From NCBI GenBank assembly GCA_014803435.1, contig JACYFD010000002.1, positions 411,026-475,025 of the forward strand: a stretch of 64,000 nucleotides of DNA. Direction: 5' to 3'. Positions within the stretch are counted from its first letter, which is position 1. The number at the start of each line of letters is the position of its first letter. This document shows, piece by piece, positions 50,100 through 58,285 of the stretch. Position numbers and translations under genes: made by a program. The DNA is from Cellulosimicrobium terreum (GTDB lineage Bacteria; Actinomycetota; Actinomycetes; Actinomycetales; Cellulomonadaceae). Below the pieces are notes generated by a model. That model did not search any database. It saw only the letters and a list, made by a program, of their open reading frames with translations, and was not told the origin of the DNA.

Positions 50100-50552
50100 A
50101 TGACCACGCCGCAGAACCTCTCCGGTCGCCCCGCCCCGACCGCACCGCAGGGCACACCCGTCGACGGCATGCGGCAGGCCGGCGTCGGCCGACGTCCGCT
50201 GCCGCACTGGGCCGTGCCGGTCGTCGCGGCCGTCGTCGGCGTCGTCGCCTGGCTCTGCGGGACGGCGGCGGGCGCCGACCTCGTCGTGCAGGCCGGCGGC
50301 GCTACCCAGGAGGTCGGGATCGTGGCCGTCGTCCTCACCGCACTGGTCGTGGGGTATGCGGGCTGGGGCGTGCGCTCCCTGCTCCGCCTCCTGCCGTCGG
50401 GCGGCGAGCGCGCCTGGCTGGTGACGTGCGCCGTCGTCCTGCTGGTCTCGCTCCTGGGCCCGATCGGAGCGGCGAGCCTCGGGACGGTCGGCGTGCTGAT
50501 CGCCATGCACGTCGGGGTCGGGGCGGCTCTCGCGCTCGGCCTGCGCCGCTGA
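50100..50552 (+). CDS. DUF6069-like membrane protein
   Basis: This 150-residue protein has a polar Pro-rich N-terminus and four membrane helices (VPVVAAVVGVVAWLCGTAAG, IVAVVLTALVVGYAGWGVRS, LVTCAVVLLVSLLGP, LIAMHVGVGAALALG). The pattern fits DUF6069, an actinobacterial family often near two-component genes. AAGGAG lies 6 nt before the ATG at 50100. It is divergent from the kinase and probably its target, by position only. Confidence 0.75.
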   Translation: MTTPQNLSGRPAPTAPQGTPVDGMRQAGVGRRPLPHWAVPVVAAVVGVVAWLCGTAAGADLVVQAGGATQEVGIVAVVLTALVVGYAGWGVRSLLRLLPSGGERAWLVTCAVVLLVSLLGPIGAASLGTVGVLIAMHVGVGAALALGLRR

Positions 50553-50560
50553 CGGTGCTC

Positions 50561-50620
50561 CCGCCGAACACGCCATGGGCGTCGTCATCCCTCGGATGAC
50601 GACGCCCATGTCGTGCTCGA
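50561..50620. repeat. Dispersed palindrome family B, copy 1 (probable bidirectional terminator)
   Basis: A perfect 17-bp stem (50574-50590 with 50594-50610) and 3-nt loop lies between convergent genes. The core GTCGTCATCC-nnn-GGATGACGAC and the flanks CCGCCGAACA and TCGTnCTCG recur in inverted orientation at 55732-55793. Confidence 0.8.
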
Positions 50621-50665
50621 CAGCGAGCGGGGACGTGGTCGGCCGCCCGGCAGAGCTGCGCGGGG

Positions 50666-53600
50666 TCAGAAGCCCGAGTTGCCGCTCCCACGGTTCAGCA
50701 CGTAGCCGCGGTCGTTGAGGAGCCCGCCGCTCCCGGACCCGGAGACCTGGGTGTTCGCGAACGACGCGCTCCCCGTCGCGTGGATCTCGATGCCGTAGCT
50801 GCCCGAGCCGGTGACCTTCACCCGGTCGAAGCTGACCTGCTGGATCGACTTCTCCCACGACAGGAGGATCCCCGCGTGCGTGCTGTCGACGATCTCCATG
50901 TCCCGCACGACGATCGGCGCGTCGATCGCGTGCACGTCCGCGTAGATCCACAGGGCGCCGAGGTCGGTGTCCCAGTTGGGCTCGCGGCTCCCGGTGCGGG
51001 TCAGCGTGTTGCGCTGCACGGTCGTGGTCCCGCTGAACGGCACCCCGAACCGCGTGCTGATCGCGATGCCCGCGGCGGCGTTGACCGTGTCCGCGACGAG
51101 GTTGTCCTCGACCCGGTTGCCGGTCCCGCCGTAGACGGCGAGGCCGTTCGCGAGCGCCGGCGCCTGCACGGTGTTGAACGCGAACACGCTGTTCGTCACG
51201 GGTCCGCCGTCGGACCACATGGCCAGGGCGTCGTCCCCGGTGTTGCGGAACGTCGACTGGACGACCCGGGAGTTGGCGACGTTGGTGCGGAAGTTCACGC
51301 CGTCCGCGTAGGTGTCGCGCACGCGCAGCCCGACGGCGAGCACGTCCCGCGACCCCGGGCGCACCCACAGCGCGACCTTGGTGTGCTGGACCCACACGTT
51401 CTGGAGCAGCGTGTCGCCCGCGAAGTCGCCCTCGATCGCGGCCTGGGAGTTCGCGTCGTCCCGCACGGTCGCGTCCCCGAAGATCGCGACGTCCGCGATG
51501 GTGACGCCGCCGCCGGTCCCGTAGAAGCCGCCCTTGGAGCCCGTGCCCTGGAGCACGGAGTGCCACGGGCCGGCACCGAGGACGGTGACCCCCGAGACCT
51601 GGACCGCGTCGTTCAGCTGGAACGTCCCGGCGGGGATCCACACGGGCACGCCCGCGCTCTTCGCCGCGGCGACCGCGGCCCGGACCGCTGCCGTGTCGTC
51701 GCCACCGCCCGACGTCGCGCCGTGCGACGTGATCGAGACCGCGCCCGACGGGGCGGTGAGCGCCGCCGGGACGGCCTCCGCCTCGACGAGGTCGACGTCG
51801 ATGTACGCCACCGCCGCCGAGTCCTTGCGCAGCATGATGACCGTGCCCGCGGGCCGGTCGCCGATCGGGACCCGCAGCTCGTCGTAGTAGCGGTGCGGGC
51901 TGCCCAGCGACGGGGCGTCGTGGAACGGGTAGTCGCCGTACACCCACGCGTGCTTCGAGGTGAGCGTCGCGTCGGTCACCTTGGCGCCGTTCGCGTACAC
52001 GCCGAGGGGCGAGGTGAGCCCGCCGCCCGCCGCCGCGTCGGGGATCGAGTAGCGCAGCACGAGCCCGCTCGCGGGCTTCGTCAGCGTGATGCTGACCTGC
52101 TCGCCCGTCGCGTCGAGGCGCACCGCGCGGCGCCCGCTCGACTCGGCCTGGACCGTGCCGTACGTGCGCGACGCCGCGAGGACGCTGCCGTTCGTGGTCC
52201 CGGCCTCGGCCTCGTACTGCGTGTACGGGGTGGTGGCGCCGCGCGCCGCGAGCGCGGACTCGCCGGTCGCGACGAGGCTGTCGACGGCGACGTCGGACCC
52301 GGAGGTCGTGGCCCGCAGGGCGACGGTGTTGACGCCCGCACGCAGCGGGACCTGCGCGGTCGCTGTCCGCCAGCCGGTGCCGGAGGACAGCGCGACGGAA
52401 CCCGCTGCCCGACCGTTGACCACGACGCCCAGGGTCCGCGACGAGCCGGACGTGTTCGCGAACCGCACGGTGAGCGTCTGGTTGCCCGACGACGTCGCGG
52501 CCAGCGTCCGCACGACGCGCGCCCCGGCCGTGGTGAAGCCGGCGGCGTACCCGGTCCCGGCGTGGCCGGTGATCGAGCTCGACGTCGTGGCGCCGCCCGC
52601 GAGGTAGGCGGCCTCGGCCTCGCCCGCGGTGCCCGCCGGCGGTTCCGGGTCGCCGGGGTCACCGGGGTCGCCCGGTGCGGCGGTCACGGTGAGGCTGTCG
52701 AGGTTCGCGTTGCCGTTGTCCGCCGTGCCGTAGGAGTAGGCGACGGTGTGGTTCCCCGCCGCGAGCGTGACGCGCGTCGTGACCGTGGCCCAGGTCGCCC
52801 AGCCCGACGTCGCCGGGAGCGTGACCTGCTGGGTCGACCCGCCGTCGACCCGGAGCGAGAACGTGCGGGCGCTGCCCGTGCCGTTGGCGTAGCGCAGCGC
52901 CAGGTCGTAGGACCCGGCCGTGGCGGTCGCGACGGCGAAGGACACGGCCGCCGCCCCGCGGTTCGCGTCGGTGAACCCGCCGACGAACCCCGAGCCGGTG
53001 TGCCCGCCGTGCTCGTTCGAGACGGTTGCGCCGCCCGTGAGCGTCGCGGACTCGGCCTCGAACAGCGGACCGGAACCCGGACCGGAGCCGGGGGAGGGCG
53101 GAGTCACGTCGAGGTGGTCGAGGTTGACGTTCCCGGAGTCTCCCGTGCCGAACCGGTACGCCACGGTGTGGCTGCCGGCGCTCAGCTGGACGCTCGTCGA
53201 CACGGTGCCCCAGGCGTCCCAGCCTGCCGTGGCGGGGAGGGTCACCTGGCGTGCGGCACCGTCGACGAGGAGGCTCAGCGTCTTCGGGGCGGTCGTGCCG
53301 TTGGCGTAGCGCAGCGCGAGCGTGTGGCTGCCCGCGGTGCTCGCGGCGACGGTGAACGTCGTCGTCGCGCTGCCCCTGTTGGCGTCGGTGTAGCCGCCGA
53401 CGAAGCCCGTGCCGGTGTAGCCGGTGTGGTCGGTCGCGACGACGGCGCCGCCGGTGCGGGCGGCCGACTCGGCCTCGTAGCGCGTGGGGGCGGCGCTCGC
53501 GGGCCCGGCGACGGCGCCGAGCAGCGTGACGACGAGCGCGCCCGTCGTGAGGGCGGCGAGCGCCCGGGCCAGGCGTCGAGGTCGACGGCGTCGTCGTCCG

Positions 53601-53668
53601 GGGGCGCCGGGTGGTGCGGTGCGGGTGGTGCCGGTGTTCCGTGGCGCGTGCTCGGTGGTGAGGCGCAC
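50666..53668 (-). CDS. Secreted GH87-like alpha-1,3-glucanase (mycodextranase) with CBM modules
   Basis: This 1000-residue exported enzyme has a signal peptide with an Arg-rich front (~1-60). Repeated CBM35/CBM6-like modules follow at ~62-189, ~198-329 and ~348-469, and a divergent one at ~481-636. A right-handed beta-helix domain at ~640-1000 begins SITSHGATSGGGDDTAAVRA. The catalytic part (NTGDDALAMWSDGGPVTNSV, DTVNAAAGIAISTRFGVPF) resembles GH87, where clustered aspartates act on alpha-1,3-glucan of fungal walls or mycodextran. GTG at 53668 (VRLTTEH) begins a sensible signal peptide; upstream frame to 53803 crosses the promoter. Confidence 0.85.
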   Translation of the reverse strand: MRLTTEHAPRNTGTTRTAPPGAPGRRRRRPRRLARALAALTTGALVVTLLGAVAGPASAAPTRYEAESAARTGGAVVATDHTGYTGTGFVGGYTDANRGSATTTFTVAASTAGSHTLALRYANGTTAPKTLSLLVDGAARQVTLPATAGWDAWGTVSTSVQLSAGSHTVAYRFGTGDSGNVNLDHLDVTPPSPGSGPGSGPLFEAESATLTGGATVSNEHGGHTGSGFVGGFTDANRGAAAVSFAVATATAGSYDLALRYANGTGSARTFSLRVDGGSTQQVTLPATSGWATWATVTTRVTLAAGNHTVAYSYGTADNGNANLDSLTVTAAPGDPGDPGDPEPPAGTAGEAEAAYLAGGATTSSSITGHAGTGYAAGFTTAGARVVRTLAATSSGNQTLTVRFANTSGSSRTLGVVVNGRAAGSVALSSGTGWRTATAQVPLRAGVNTVALRATTSGSDVAVDSLVATGESALAARGATTPYTQYEAEAGTTNGSVLAASRTYGTVQAESSGRRAVRLDATGEQVSITLTKPASGLVLRYSIPDAAAGGGLTSPLGVYANGAKVTDATLTSKHAWVYGDYPFHDAPSLGSPHRYYDELRVPIGDRPAGTVIMLRKDSAAVAYIDVDLVEAEAVPAALTAPSGAVSITSHGATSGGGDDTAAVRAAVAAAKSAGVPVWIPAGTFQLNDAVQVSGVTVLGAGPWHSVLQGTGSKGGFYGTGGGVTIADVAIFGDATVRDDANSQAAIEGDFAGDTLLQNVWVQHTKVALWVRPGSRDVLAVGLRVRDTYADGVNFRTNVANSRVVQSTFRNTGDDALAMWSDGGPVTNSVFAFNTVQAPALANGLAVYGGTGNRVEDNLVADTVNAAAGIAISTRFGVPFSGTTTVQRNTLTRTGSREPNWDTDLGALWIYADVHAIDAPIVVRDMEIVDSTHAGILLSWEKSIQQVSFDRVKVTGSGSYGIEIHATGSASFANTQVSGSGSGGLLNDRGYVLNRGSGNSGF

Positions 53669-53763
53669 TGGTGTCCGCTTCCTGTCGGGAGCCACCTCCG
53701 TTGGTGGCTCGGGAGCGCCGCGAGGCCCGGGACGAGGTCCGCACCGACCCGTCCACTCAGCGA

Positions 53764-53779
53764 GGTATAACGCTAAACC
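53764..53779. promoter_or_regulatory. Candidate operator upstream of the GH87-like gene
   Basis: GGTATAACGCTAAACC is a 16-bp imperfect palindrome (12 of 16 symmetric positions) with a central CG, like LacI-family operators. It lies about 100 nt before the GTG start in a locally A/T-rich stretch that probably includes the promoter. Confidence 0.4.
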
Positions 53780-53829
53780 TGCGACAGGACTCGAACCTAT
53801 CACCCCACTCGTGACCGTGACCAGACCCT

Positions 53830-53858
53830 CCCCGCCGCACCGAGCACGTGCGGCGGGG
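53830..53858 (-). terminator. Hairpin terminator after the aldo-keto reductase gene
   Basis: A perfect 11-bp stem CCCCGCCGCAC / GTGCGGCGGGG with a 7-nt loop lies 5 nt beyond the minus-strand stop. Confidence 0.7.
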
Positions 53859-53863
53859 TCAGG

Positions 53864-54853
53864 TCACCAGGCGGCGTCGAGGAGCCCCCGGTGCTCGGCG
53901 CTCAGGTCCAGACGCACGCCGGCGAGGGCGGAGTCGAGCTGCTCGGCCGTGCTCACGCCGACGATCGGCGTGACCGACGGCGCCCCGCCCGTCAGCCACG
54001 CGAGGACCACCTGGGACCGGGGTACGCCCAGGTCGTGCGCGACGTCGGTCAGCGCGGCCAGACGGCGCGTGGTGCCCGGGTGGTCGTAGGCGTCGGGCAG
54101 GGCGCGGTCGTCACGGTCGTACGCGCCCGAGATCTGCGGCGTGTACGCCCACAGGTCGGAGCCCGGCGTGCCCTGTGCCCAGTCGAGCGACTCGTCGGTG
54201 AGCCAGCCGAAGCGGTGGAGGTGCTCGTGACCCCGCACGAACGGTCGTGGCTGGGCGTAGGAGTAGCGGAGCTGGAGGGCGCTCACGCCGGTCAGCCCCG
54301 CGTGTGCGGCAGCGACGTTCCAGCGCTCGACCCGCCACAGCGCGTGGTTCGACGCGCCGACCCGGGCGACCAGGCCGTCGTCGACCAGACGCCCGAACCC
54401 CTCGGCCGTCTCGTCGAACGACGTCGCGCGGTCCTCCATGTGCGCCCAGAACAGGTCGAGGCGGTCCGTGCGCAGGCGGGTCAGGCTCTGCTTCGCGACG
54501 GACTCCACGGTCTGCCGGGCGAGACCCTCGATCTCGTCGGGGAAGCTCCCGGGGCGCACCGGCTCGGCGCCGACCTTGGACGAGAGCAGCACGCGGTCGC
54601 GCACGCCCGGGCGCGCGTCCAGCCAGCGGCCGAGCACCTCTTCGCTCTGCCCGCCGTGCCCGTCCGGGGAGTCCCAGAACGCGTAGCAGTCGGCGGTGTC
54701 GATCCAGACGCCGCCGGCATCGACGTAGCGGTCGAGCAGGTCGAACGCGGTGCGCTCGTCGACGCGCGTGCCGAACGTCATGGCGCCGAGCACGACGCGC
54801 GGGGCGGGGGTGGCCGGCGACGCGGTCGCCGCGAAGTTCTCCTGGTCGGTCAT
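53864..54853 (-). CDS. Aldo/keto reductase
   Basis: This 329-residue TIM-barrel oxidoreductase has VVLGAMTFGTRVDERTAFDL, DAGGVWIDTADCYAFW (catalytic Asp and Tyr), DRVLLSSKVGAEP (catalytic Lys), DLFWAHMED in place of the usual His, and GVSALQLRYSYAQPRP. NADPH binding is expected from PIVGVSTAEQLDSAL. Substrate unknown. It diverges from a RibD-C/DHFR-like gene across the family A palindrome. Confidence 0.9.
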   Translation of the reverse strand: MTDQENFAATASPATPAPRVVLGAMTFGTRVDERTAFDLLDRYVDAGGVWIDTADCYAFWDSPDGHGGQSEEVLGRWLDARPGVRDRVLLSSKVGAEPVRPGSFPDEIEGLARQTVESVAKQSLTRLRTDRLDLFWAHMEDRATSFDETAEGFGRLVDDGLVARVGASNHALWRVERWNVAAAHAGLTGVSALQLRYSYAQPRPFVRGHEHLHRFGWLTDESLDWAQGTPGSDLWAYTPQISGAYDRDDRALPDAYDHPGTTRRLAALTDVAHDLGVPRSQVVLAWLTGGAPSVTPIVGVSTAEQLDSALAGVRLDLSAEHRGLLDAAW

Positions 54854-54900
54854 GCGGACGATGCTCGACGTTCGAGCGCACTCGAGGTCAAGCGTCGTGC

Positions 54901-54966
54901 CCTGCCGAACCCCGGGTTGTGCGTTGATCAGCGTCGTGAACGGTGCGCAACCCGGGGTTCGGCAGG
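54901..54966. repeat. Dispersed palindrome family A, copy 2
   Basis: Perfect 19-bp arms at 54901-54919 and 54948-54966 (CCTGCCGAACCCCGGGTTG and its complement) enclose 28 nt with a GTTGATCAGCG core. Copy 1 at 14254-14307 shares the arm core, the GATCAGC core and the flank that follows. It lies between divergent genes. Confidence 0.8.
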
Positions 54967-55077
54967 ATGGTGCACGACCGATGAGTCCGGCAGGGTGGTG
55001 CCGTCCATCACCCGACAACCCTCGGCCGCACCGGCACCAGGCCGCGCACGGCACCGCATGACGATCCGGAGGACTCC

Positions 55078-55692
55078 ATGGCGACGCTCGTCTCCACCCT
55101 GTTCATCTCGCTCGACGGCGTCGTCGAGATCGACCCGGCCTGGCACTTCCCGTACTTCGACGAGAACATGGGCGGCGCCGTCGGGGAGGACTACGAGGAC
55201 GTCGACGCGCTCCTGCTGGGGCGCGAGACCTACGACAGCTTCGCGGGCGCGTGGCCCGGTCGTGAGGCCGAGGGCGGCGAGGACGCGCCGTACGCGAAGC
55301 AGCTCGGGGACACGCGCAAGATCGTGGTCACGAGCGGGGACCAGGAGCTCGGCTGGCGCAACGCCGAGCGGCTCGACGGCGACCTCGTCGAGGCCGTGCG
55401 TGCGCTGAAGGAGACGCCGGGGCTGGGCAAGGTGCTCGTCCCCGGGTCGATCTCGGTGGTGCGCCAGCTCCTCGCGGCGGGCCTGCTCGACGAGCTGCGC
55501 CTGCTGGTCCACCCGGTCGCCGCGCGCAAGGGTGAGCGGCTGTTCGACGAGGGTGACCAGGTGTACCCGCTCACGCTCCTGCGCTCCGAGGTGTACCCGA
55601 CCGGTGTCCTGCGGCTGGTCTACGGCGTCGACGAGGCGCCGGCGGACGCGACGTACGACGACGCCAAGGACAAGCTCCCCGCCACGAACTGA
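55078..55692 (+). CDS. RibD C-terminal/dihydrofolate reductase-like protein
   Basis: This 204-residue protein has the fold marks LVSTLFISLDGVVEIDPAWH at the start, DALLLGRETYDSFAGAWPGR near residue 45, RKIVVTSGDQE near 80 and GKVLVPGSISVVRQLLAAGL followed by LDELRLLVHPVAARKGERLF. This group of pteridine or flavin reductase-like proteins is large, and most members have no known substrate. GGAGG lies 5 nt before the ATG. It ends before a family B palindrome that separates it from pgi. Confidence 0.85.
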   Translation: MATLVSTLFISLDGVVEIDPAWHFPYFDENMGGAVGEDYEDVDALLLGRETYDSFAGAWPGREAEGGEDAPYAKQLGDTRKIVVTSGDQELGWRNAERLDGDLVEAVRALKETPGLGKVLVPGSISVVRQLLAAGLLDELRLLVHPVAARKGERLFDEGDQVYPLTLLRSEVYPTGVLRLVYGVDEAPADATYDDAKDKLPATN

Positions 55693-55731
55693 CGTCACCA
55701 CCGGCGGGCGGGCACGAGAACGCACCTACCC

Positions 55732-55793
55732 ACCCGCGAGAACGACCTGGGGGTCGTCATCCAGCGGATGACGACCCCCAGGACATGTTCGGC
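55732..55793. repeat. Dispersed palindrome family B, copy 2 (probable bidirectional terminator)
   Basis: A perfect 15-bp stem (55748-55762 with 55766-55780) and 3-nt loop lies between convergent genes. In reverse orientation it aligns with the copy at 50561-50620 over the stem core and both flanks. Confidence 0.8.
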
Positions 55794-55802
55794 GGGGACG
55801 GG

Positions 55803-57521
55803 TCAGCCGCGCAGCTCGCGGTAGCGCGCGATGAGCGCCGCCGTCGACGGGTCCTGAGCGGCGAGCACGTCCTCGTCGCCCGCGACGGCCGGCGCGATCT
55901 CGAGCGCGAGCTTCTTGCCGAGCTCGACGCCCCACTGGTCGAAGCTGTCGATGCCCCACACGACACCCTGGACGAACGTGATGTGCTCGTACAGCGCGAT
56001 GAGCTGGCCGAGGACCGACGGCGTCAGCGCGGGTGCGAGGAGGGACGTCGTCGGGCGGTTGCCGGGGAAGGTCCGGGCGGACACGAGGGCCTCGTCCGTC
56101 CCCTCGGCGCGGACCTCGTCGGCGGTCTTGCCGAACGCGAGCGCCTTGGTCTGGGCGAAGAAGTTCGCGAGGAACAGCCCGTGCACGTCCGCGCCGGGCT
56201 GGACGGCGCCGCCGTCACCCACGGCGTCGGCGAGGGGGTGCGCCGGGTTCGCCACGGCGATGAAGTCCGCGGGGATGAGGCGCGTGCCCTGGTGGATCAG
56301 CTGGTAGAACGCGTGCTGGCCGTTGGTGCCGGGCTCGCCCCAGAAGATCTCGCCGGTGTCCGTGGTGACGGGCGAGCCGTCCCAGCGCACGCGCTTGCCG
56401 TTGGACTCCATGGTGAGCTGCTGCAGGTACGCCGGGAAGCGGTGCAGGTACTGGGCGTACGGCAGGACGGCGTGCGTGTGCGCGTCGAGGAAGTTCACGT
56501 ACCAGACGTTGAGCAGGCCCATGAGGACCGGCACGTTGCGCGCGAACGGCGTGGTGCGCACGTGCTCGTCGATCGCGTGGAAGCCGGCGAGCAGCTCGGC
56601 GAACCGGGCCGGACCGAACGCGATCGCGAGCGACGTGCCGATCGCCGAGTCGACGGAGTAGCGCCCGCCGACCCAGTCCCAGAACCCGAACGCGTTCGCC
56701 GGGTCGATGCCGAACGCCGCGACCTTGTCGAGCGCGGTCGACACGGCGACGAAGTGCTTCGCGACGGCGTCCTGCCGCGCCTCGTCCGTGTCGTCCAGCG
56801 CCCCGAGCTCGGCGAGCTCCGTCCACAGCCAGTCGCGCGCGAGCCGCGCGTTCGTGAGCGTCTCGAGGGTCCCGAACGTCTTGGACGCGACGATGACCAG
56901 CGTGCTGCGCGGGTCGAGACCGGCCAGGGTCTCCGCGACGTCCGTCGGATCGATGTTCGAGACGAACCGGACCTCGATCTCCTCGTGCTTGTACGGCAGC
57001 AGCGCCTCGTACGCCATGACCGGGCCCAGGTCCGACCCACCGATCCCGATGTTCACGACCGTGCGCACGCGCTCTCCCGTCACGCCCGTCCACTCGCCCG
57101 AGCGCACCGTGTCCGCGAACGCGTAGACCTTGGCCAGCTCGGTGTGCACGTCGGCGTCGATGTCCTGCCCGTCGACGACCAGGTGCTCGGCCCCGGCGGC
57201 CGGCGCCGGGCGACGCAGCGCCGTGTGCAGGACGGCACGGTCCTCGGTGACGTTGATGTGGTCGCCGCGGAACATCGCCTCCAGCCGGTCGCCGAGCCCG
57301 ACCTCGTCCGCGAGGCGCACGAGCAGCTCGATCGTCTCGTCGGTCACGAGGTTCTTCGAGAGGTCGACGGTCAGGTCGCCCGCCTGGTGCGTCAGACGAC
57401 CGGCTCGCGCGGGGTCCACCGCGAACCAGGCGCGCAGGTCGGGGACGAGGTCGTCGCGGTGGGCGGTGAGGGCGTCCCAGGACGCGGTCGTCGTGGCGTC
57501 GACGGGAGGAGGTGTGCTCAT
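55803..57521 (-). CDS. pgi: Glucose-6-phosphate isomerase
   Basis: This 572-residue enzyme interconverts glucose 6-phosphate and fructose 6-phosphate. The sequence shows [20 protein letters not shown], the catalytic-site strand [20 protein letters not shown] (a PGI signature), [20 protein letters not shown] with active-site Glu and His, and [18 protein letters not shown] with the catalytic Lys (second signature). The ATG at 57521 has TAGCGT 7 nt upstream and no ribosome site. It stands alone and supplies hexose entry to glycolysis. Confidence 0.97.
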   Translation of the reverse strand: MSTPPPVDATTTASWDALTAHRDDLVPDLRAWFAVDPARAGRLTHQAGDLTVDLSKNLVTDETIELLVRLADEVGLGDRLEAMFRGDHINVTEDRAVLHTALRRPAPAAGAEHLVVDGQDIDADVHTELAKVYAFADTVRSGEWTGVTGERVRTVVNIGIGGSDLGPVMAYEALLPYKHEEIEVRFVSNIDPTDVAETLAGLDPRSTLVIVASKTFGTLETLTNARLARDWLWTELAELGALDDTDEARQDAVAKHFVAVSTALDKVAAFGIDPANAFGFWDWVGGRYSVDSAIGTSLAIAFGPARFAELLAGFHAIDEHVRTTPFARNVPVLMGLLNVWYVNFLDAHTHAVLPYAQYLHRFPAYLQQLTMESNGKRVRWDGSPVTTDTGEIFWGEPGTNGQHAFYQLIHQGTRLIPADFIAVANPAHPLADAVGDGGAVQPGADVHGLFLANFFAQTKALAFGKTADEVRAEGTDEALVSARTFPGNRPTTSLLAPALTPSVLGQLIALYEHITFVQGVVWGIDSFDQWGVELGKKLALEIAPAVAGDEDVLAAQDPSTAALIARYRELRG

Positions 57522-57528
57522 ACGACCC

Positions 57529-57534
57529 ACGCTA
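57529..57534 (-). promoter_or_regulatory. -10 box upstream of pgi (TAGCGT)
   Basis: On the minus strand TAGCGT ends 7 nt before the pgi ATG, giving a probable leaderless start. Confidence 0.5.
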
Positions 57535-57686
57535 CTGACCACCGGTGCCGCACGCCCAGCCCGCCCGCCCGTCGGGCGGTGCGCCGGTCGCCTCACAAGG
57601 GGCCCGACGACGTCCCCGGCGGCGCGTGTGGGCGGGGCGGTCCAGCATGGGGGAGACGGTGCGACGCGCCGAGAGAGGCGGACGAC

Positions 57687-58265
57687 ATGGCCGAGGTGCT
57701 GCTGTTCCACCATGCCCGGGGGCTGACGTACGGCGTCCAGGACGTCGCGCAGGCGATGCGCGACGCCGGTCACGCCGTGCACGTCCCCGACCTGTTCGAG
57801 GGGCGCACGTTCGACTCCGTGGACGAAGGGGTCGCGCACGTCCAGGAGGTCGGGTTCGACACGCTCGTGACCCGTGCCCAGGCCGTCGCCGACGGTCTCG
57901 ACCCGGGTCTCGTCTACGCGGGGATCTCGATGGGGGTGGTCGCCGCGCAGGCGCTGGCCCAGACGCGCACGGGAGCCAAGGGCGCGGTGCTGCTCGAGGC
58001 GTGCGTCCCCGTGTCGGAGTTCGGCGAGGCCTGGCCCGAGGGCGTGCCCGTCCAGGTGCACGGCATGGAGGACGACCCCGAGTTCGCGGGGGCGGGCGAC
58101 CTCGACGCAGCGCGCGAGCTGGTCGGCTCGAGCCCGGACGCCGAGCTGTTCCTCTATCCCGGCCGGCGCCACCTGTTCACCGACCCGTCGCTCACGTCCT
58201 TCGACCCGGCGGCGGGCACGCTCGTCCTCGAGCGCGTCATCCGGTTCCTCGACGGCATCCGCTGA
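57687..58265 (+). CDS. Dienelactone-hydrolase-like alpha/beta hydrolase
   Basis: This 192-residue protein has the short dienelactone-hydrolase layout: [33 protein letters not shown], a nucleophile elbow [12 protein letters not shown] with serine (classical family members have cysteine), an aspartate region HGMEDDPEF and a C-terminal PGRRHLFTD with the catalytic histidine. Substrate unknown. The ATG at 57687 follows GAGAGG. It diverges from pgi and converges on a GNAT gene with a shared hairpin. Confidence 0.85.
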   Translation: MAEVLLFHHARGLTYGVQDVAQAMRDAGHAVHVPDLFEGRTFDSVDEGVAHVQEVGFDTLVTRAQAVADGLDPGLVYAGISMGVVAAQALAQTRTGAKGAVLLEACVPVSEFGEAWPEGVPVQVHGMEDDPEFAGAGDLDAARELVGSSPDAELFLYPGRRHLFTDPSLTSFDPAAGTLVLERVIRFLDGIR

Positions 58266-58285
58266 CCGGCTCGGGGACGGTCAGC
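58261..58285. terminator. Small hairpin over both convergent stop codons
   Basis: GCTGACCG (58261-58268) and CGGTCAGC (58278-58285) form a perfect 8-bp stem with a 9-nt loop that contains the stops of the hydrolase (+) and acetyltransferase (-) genes. Confidence 0.5.
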
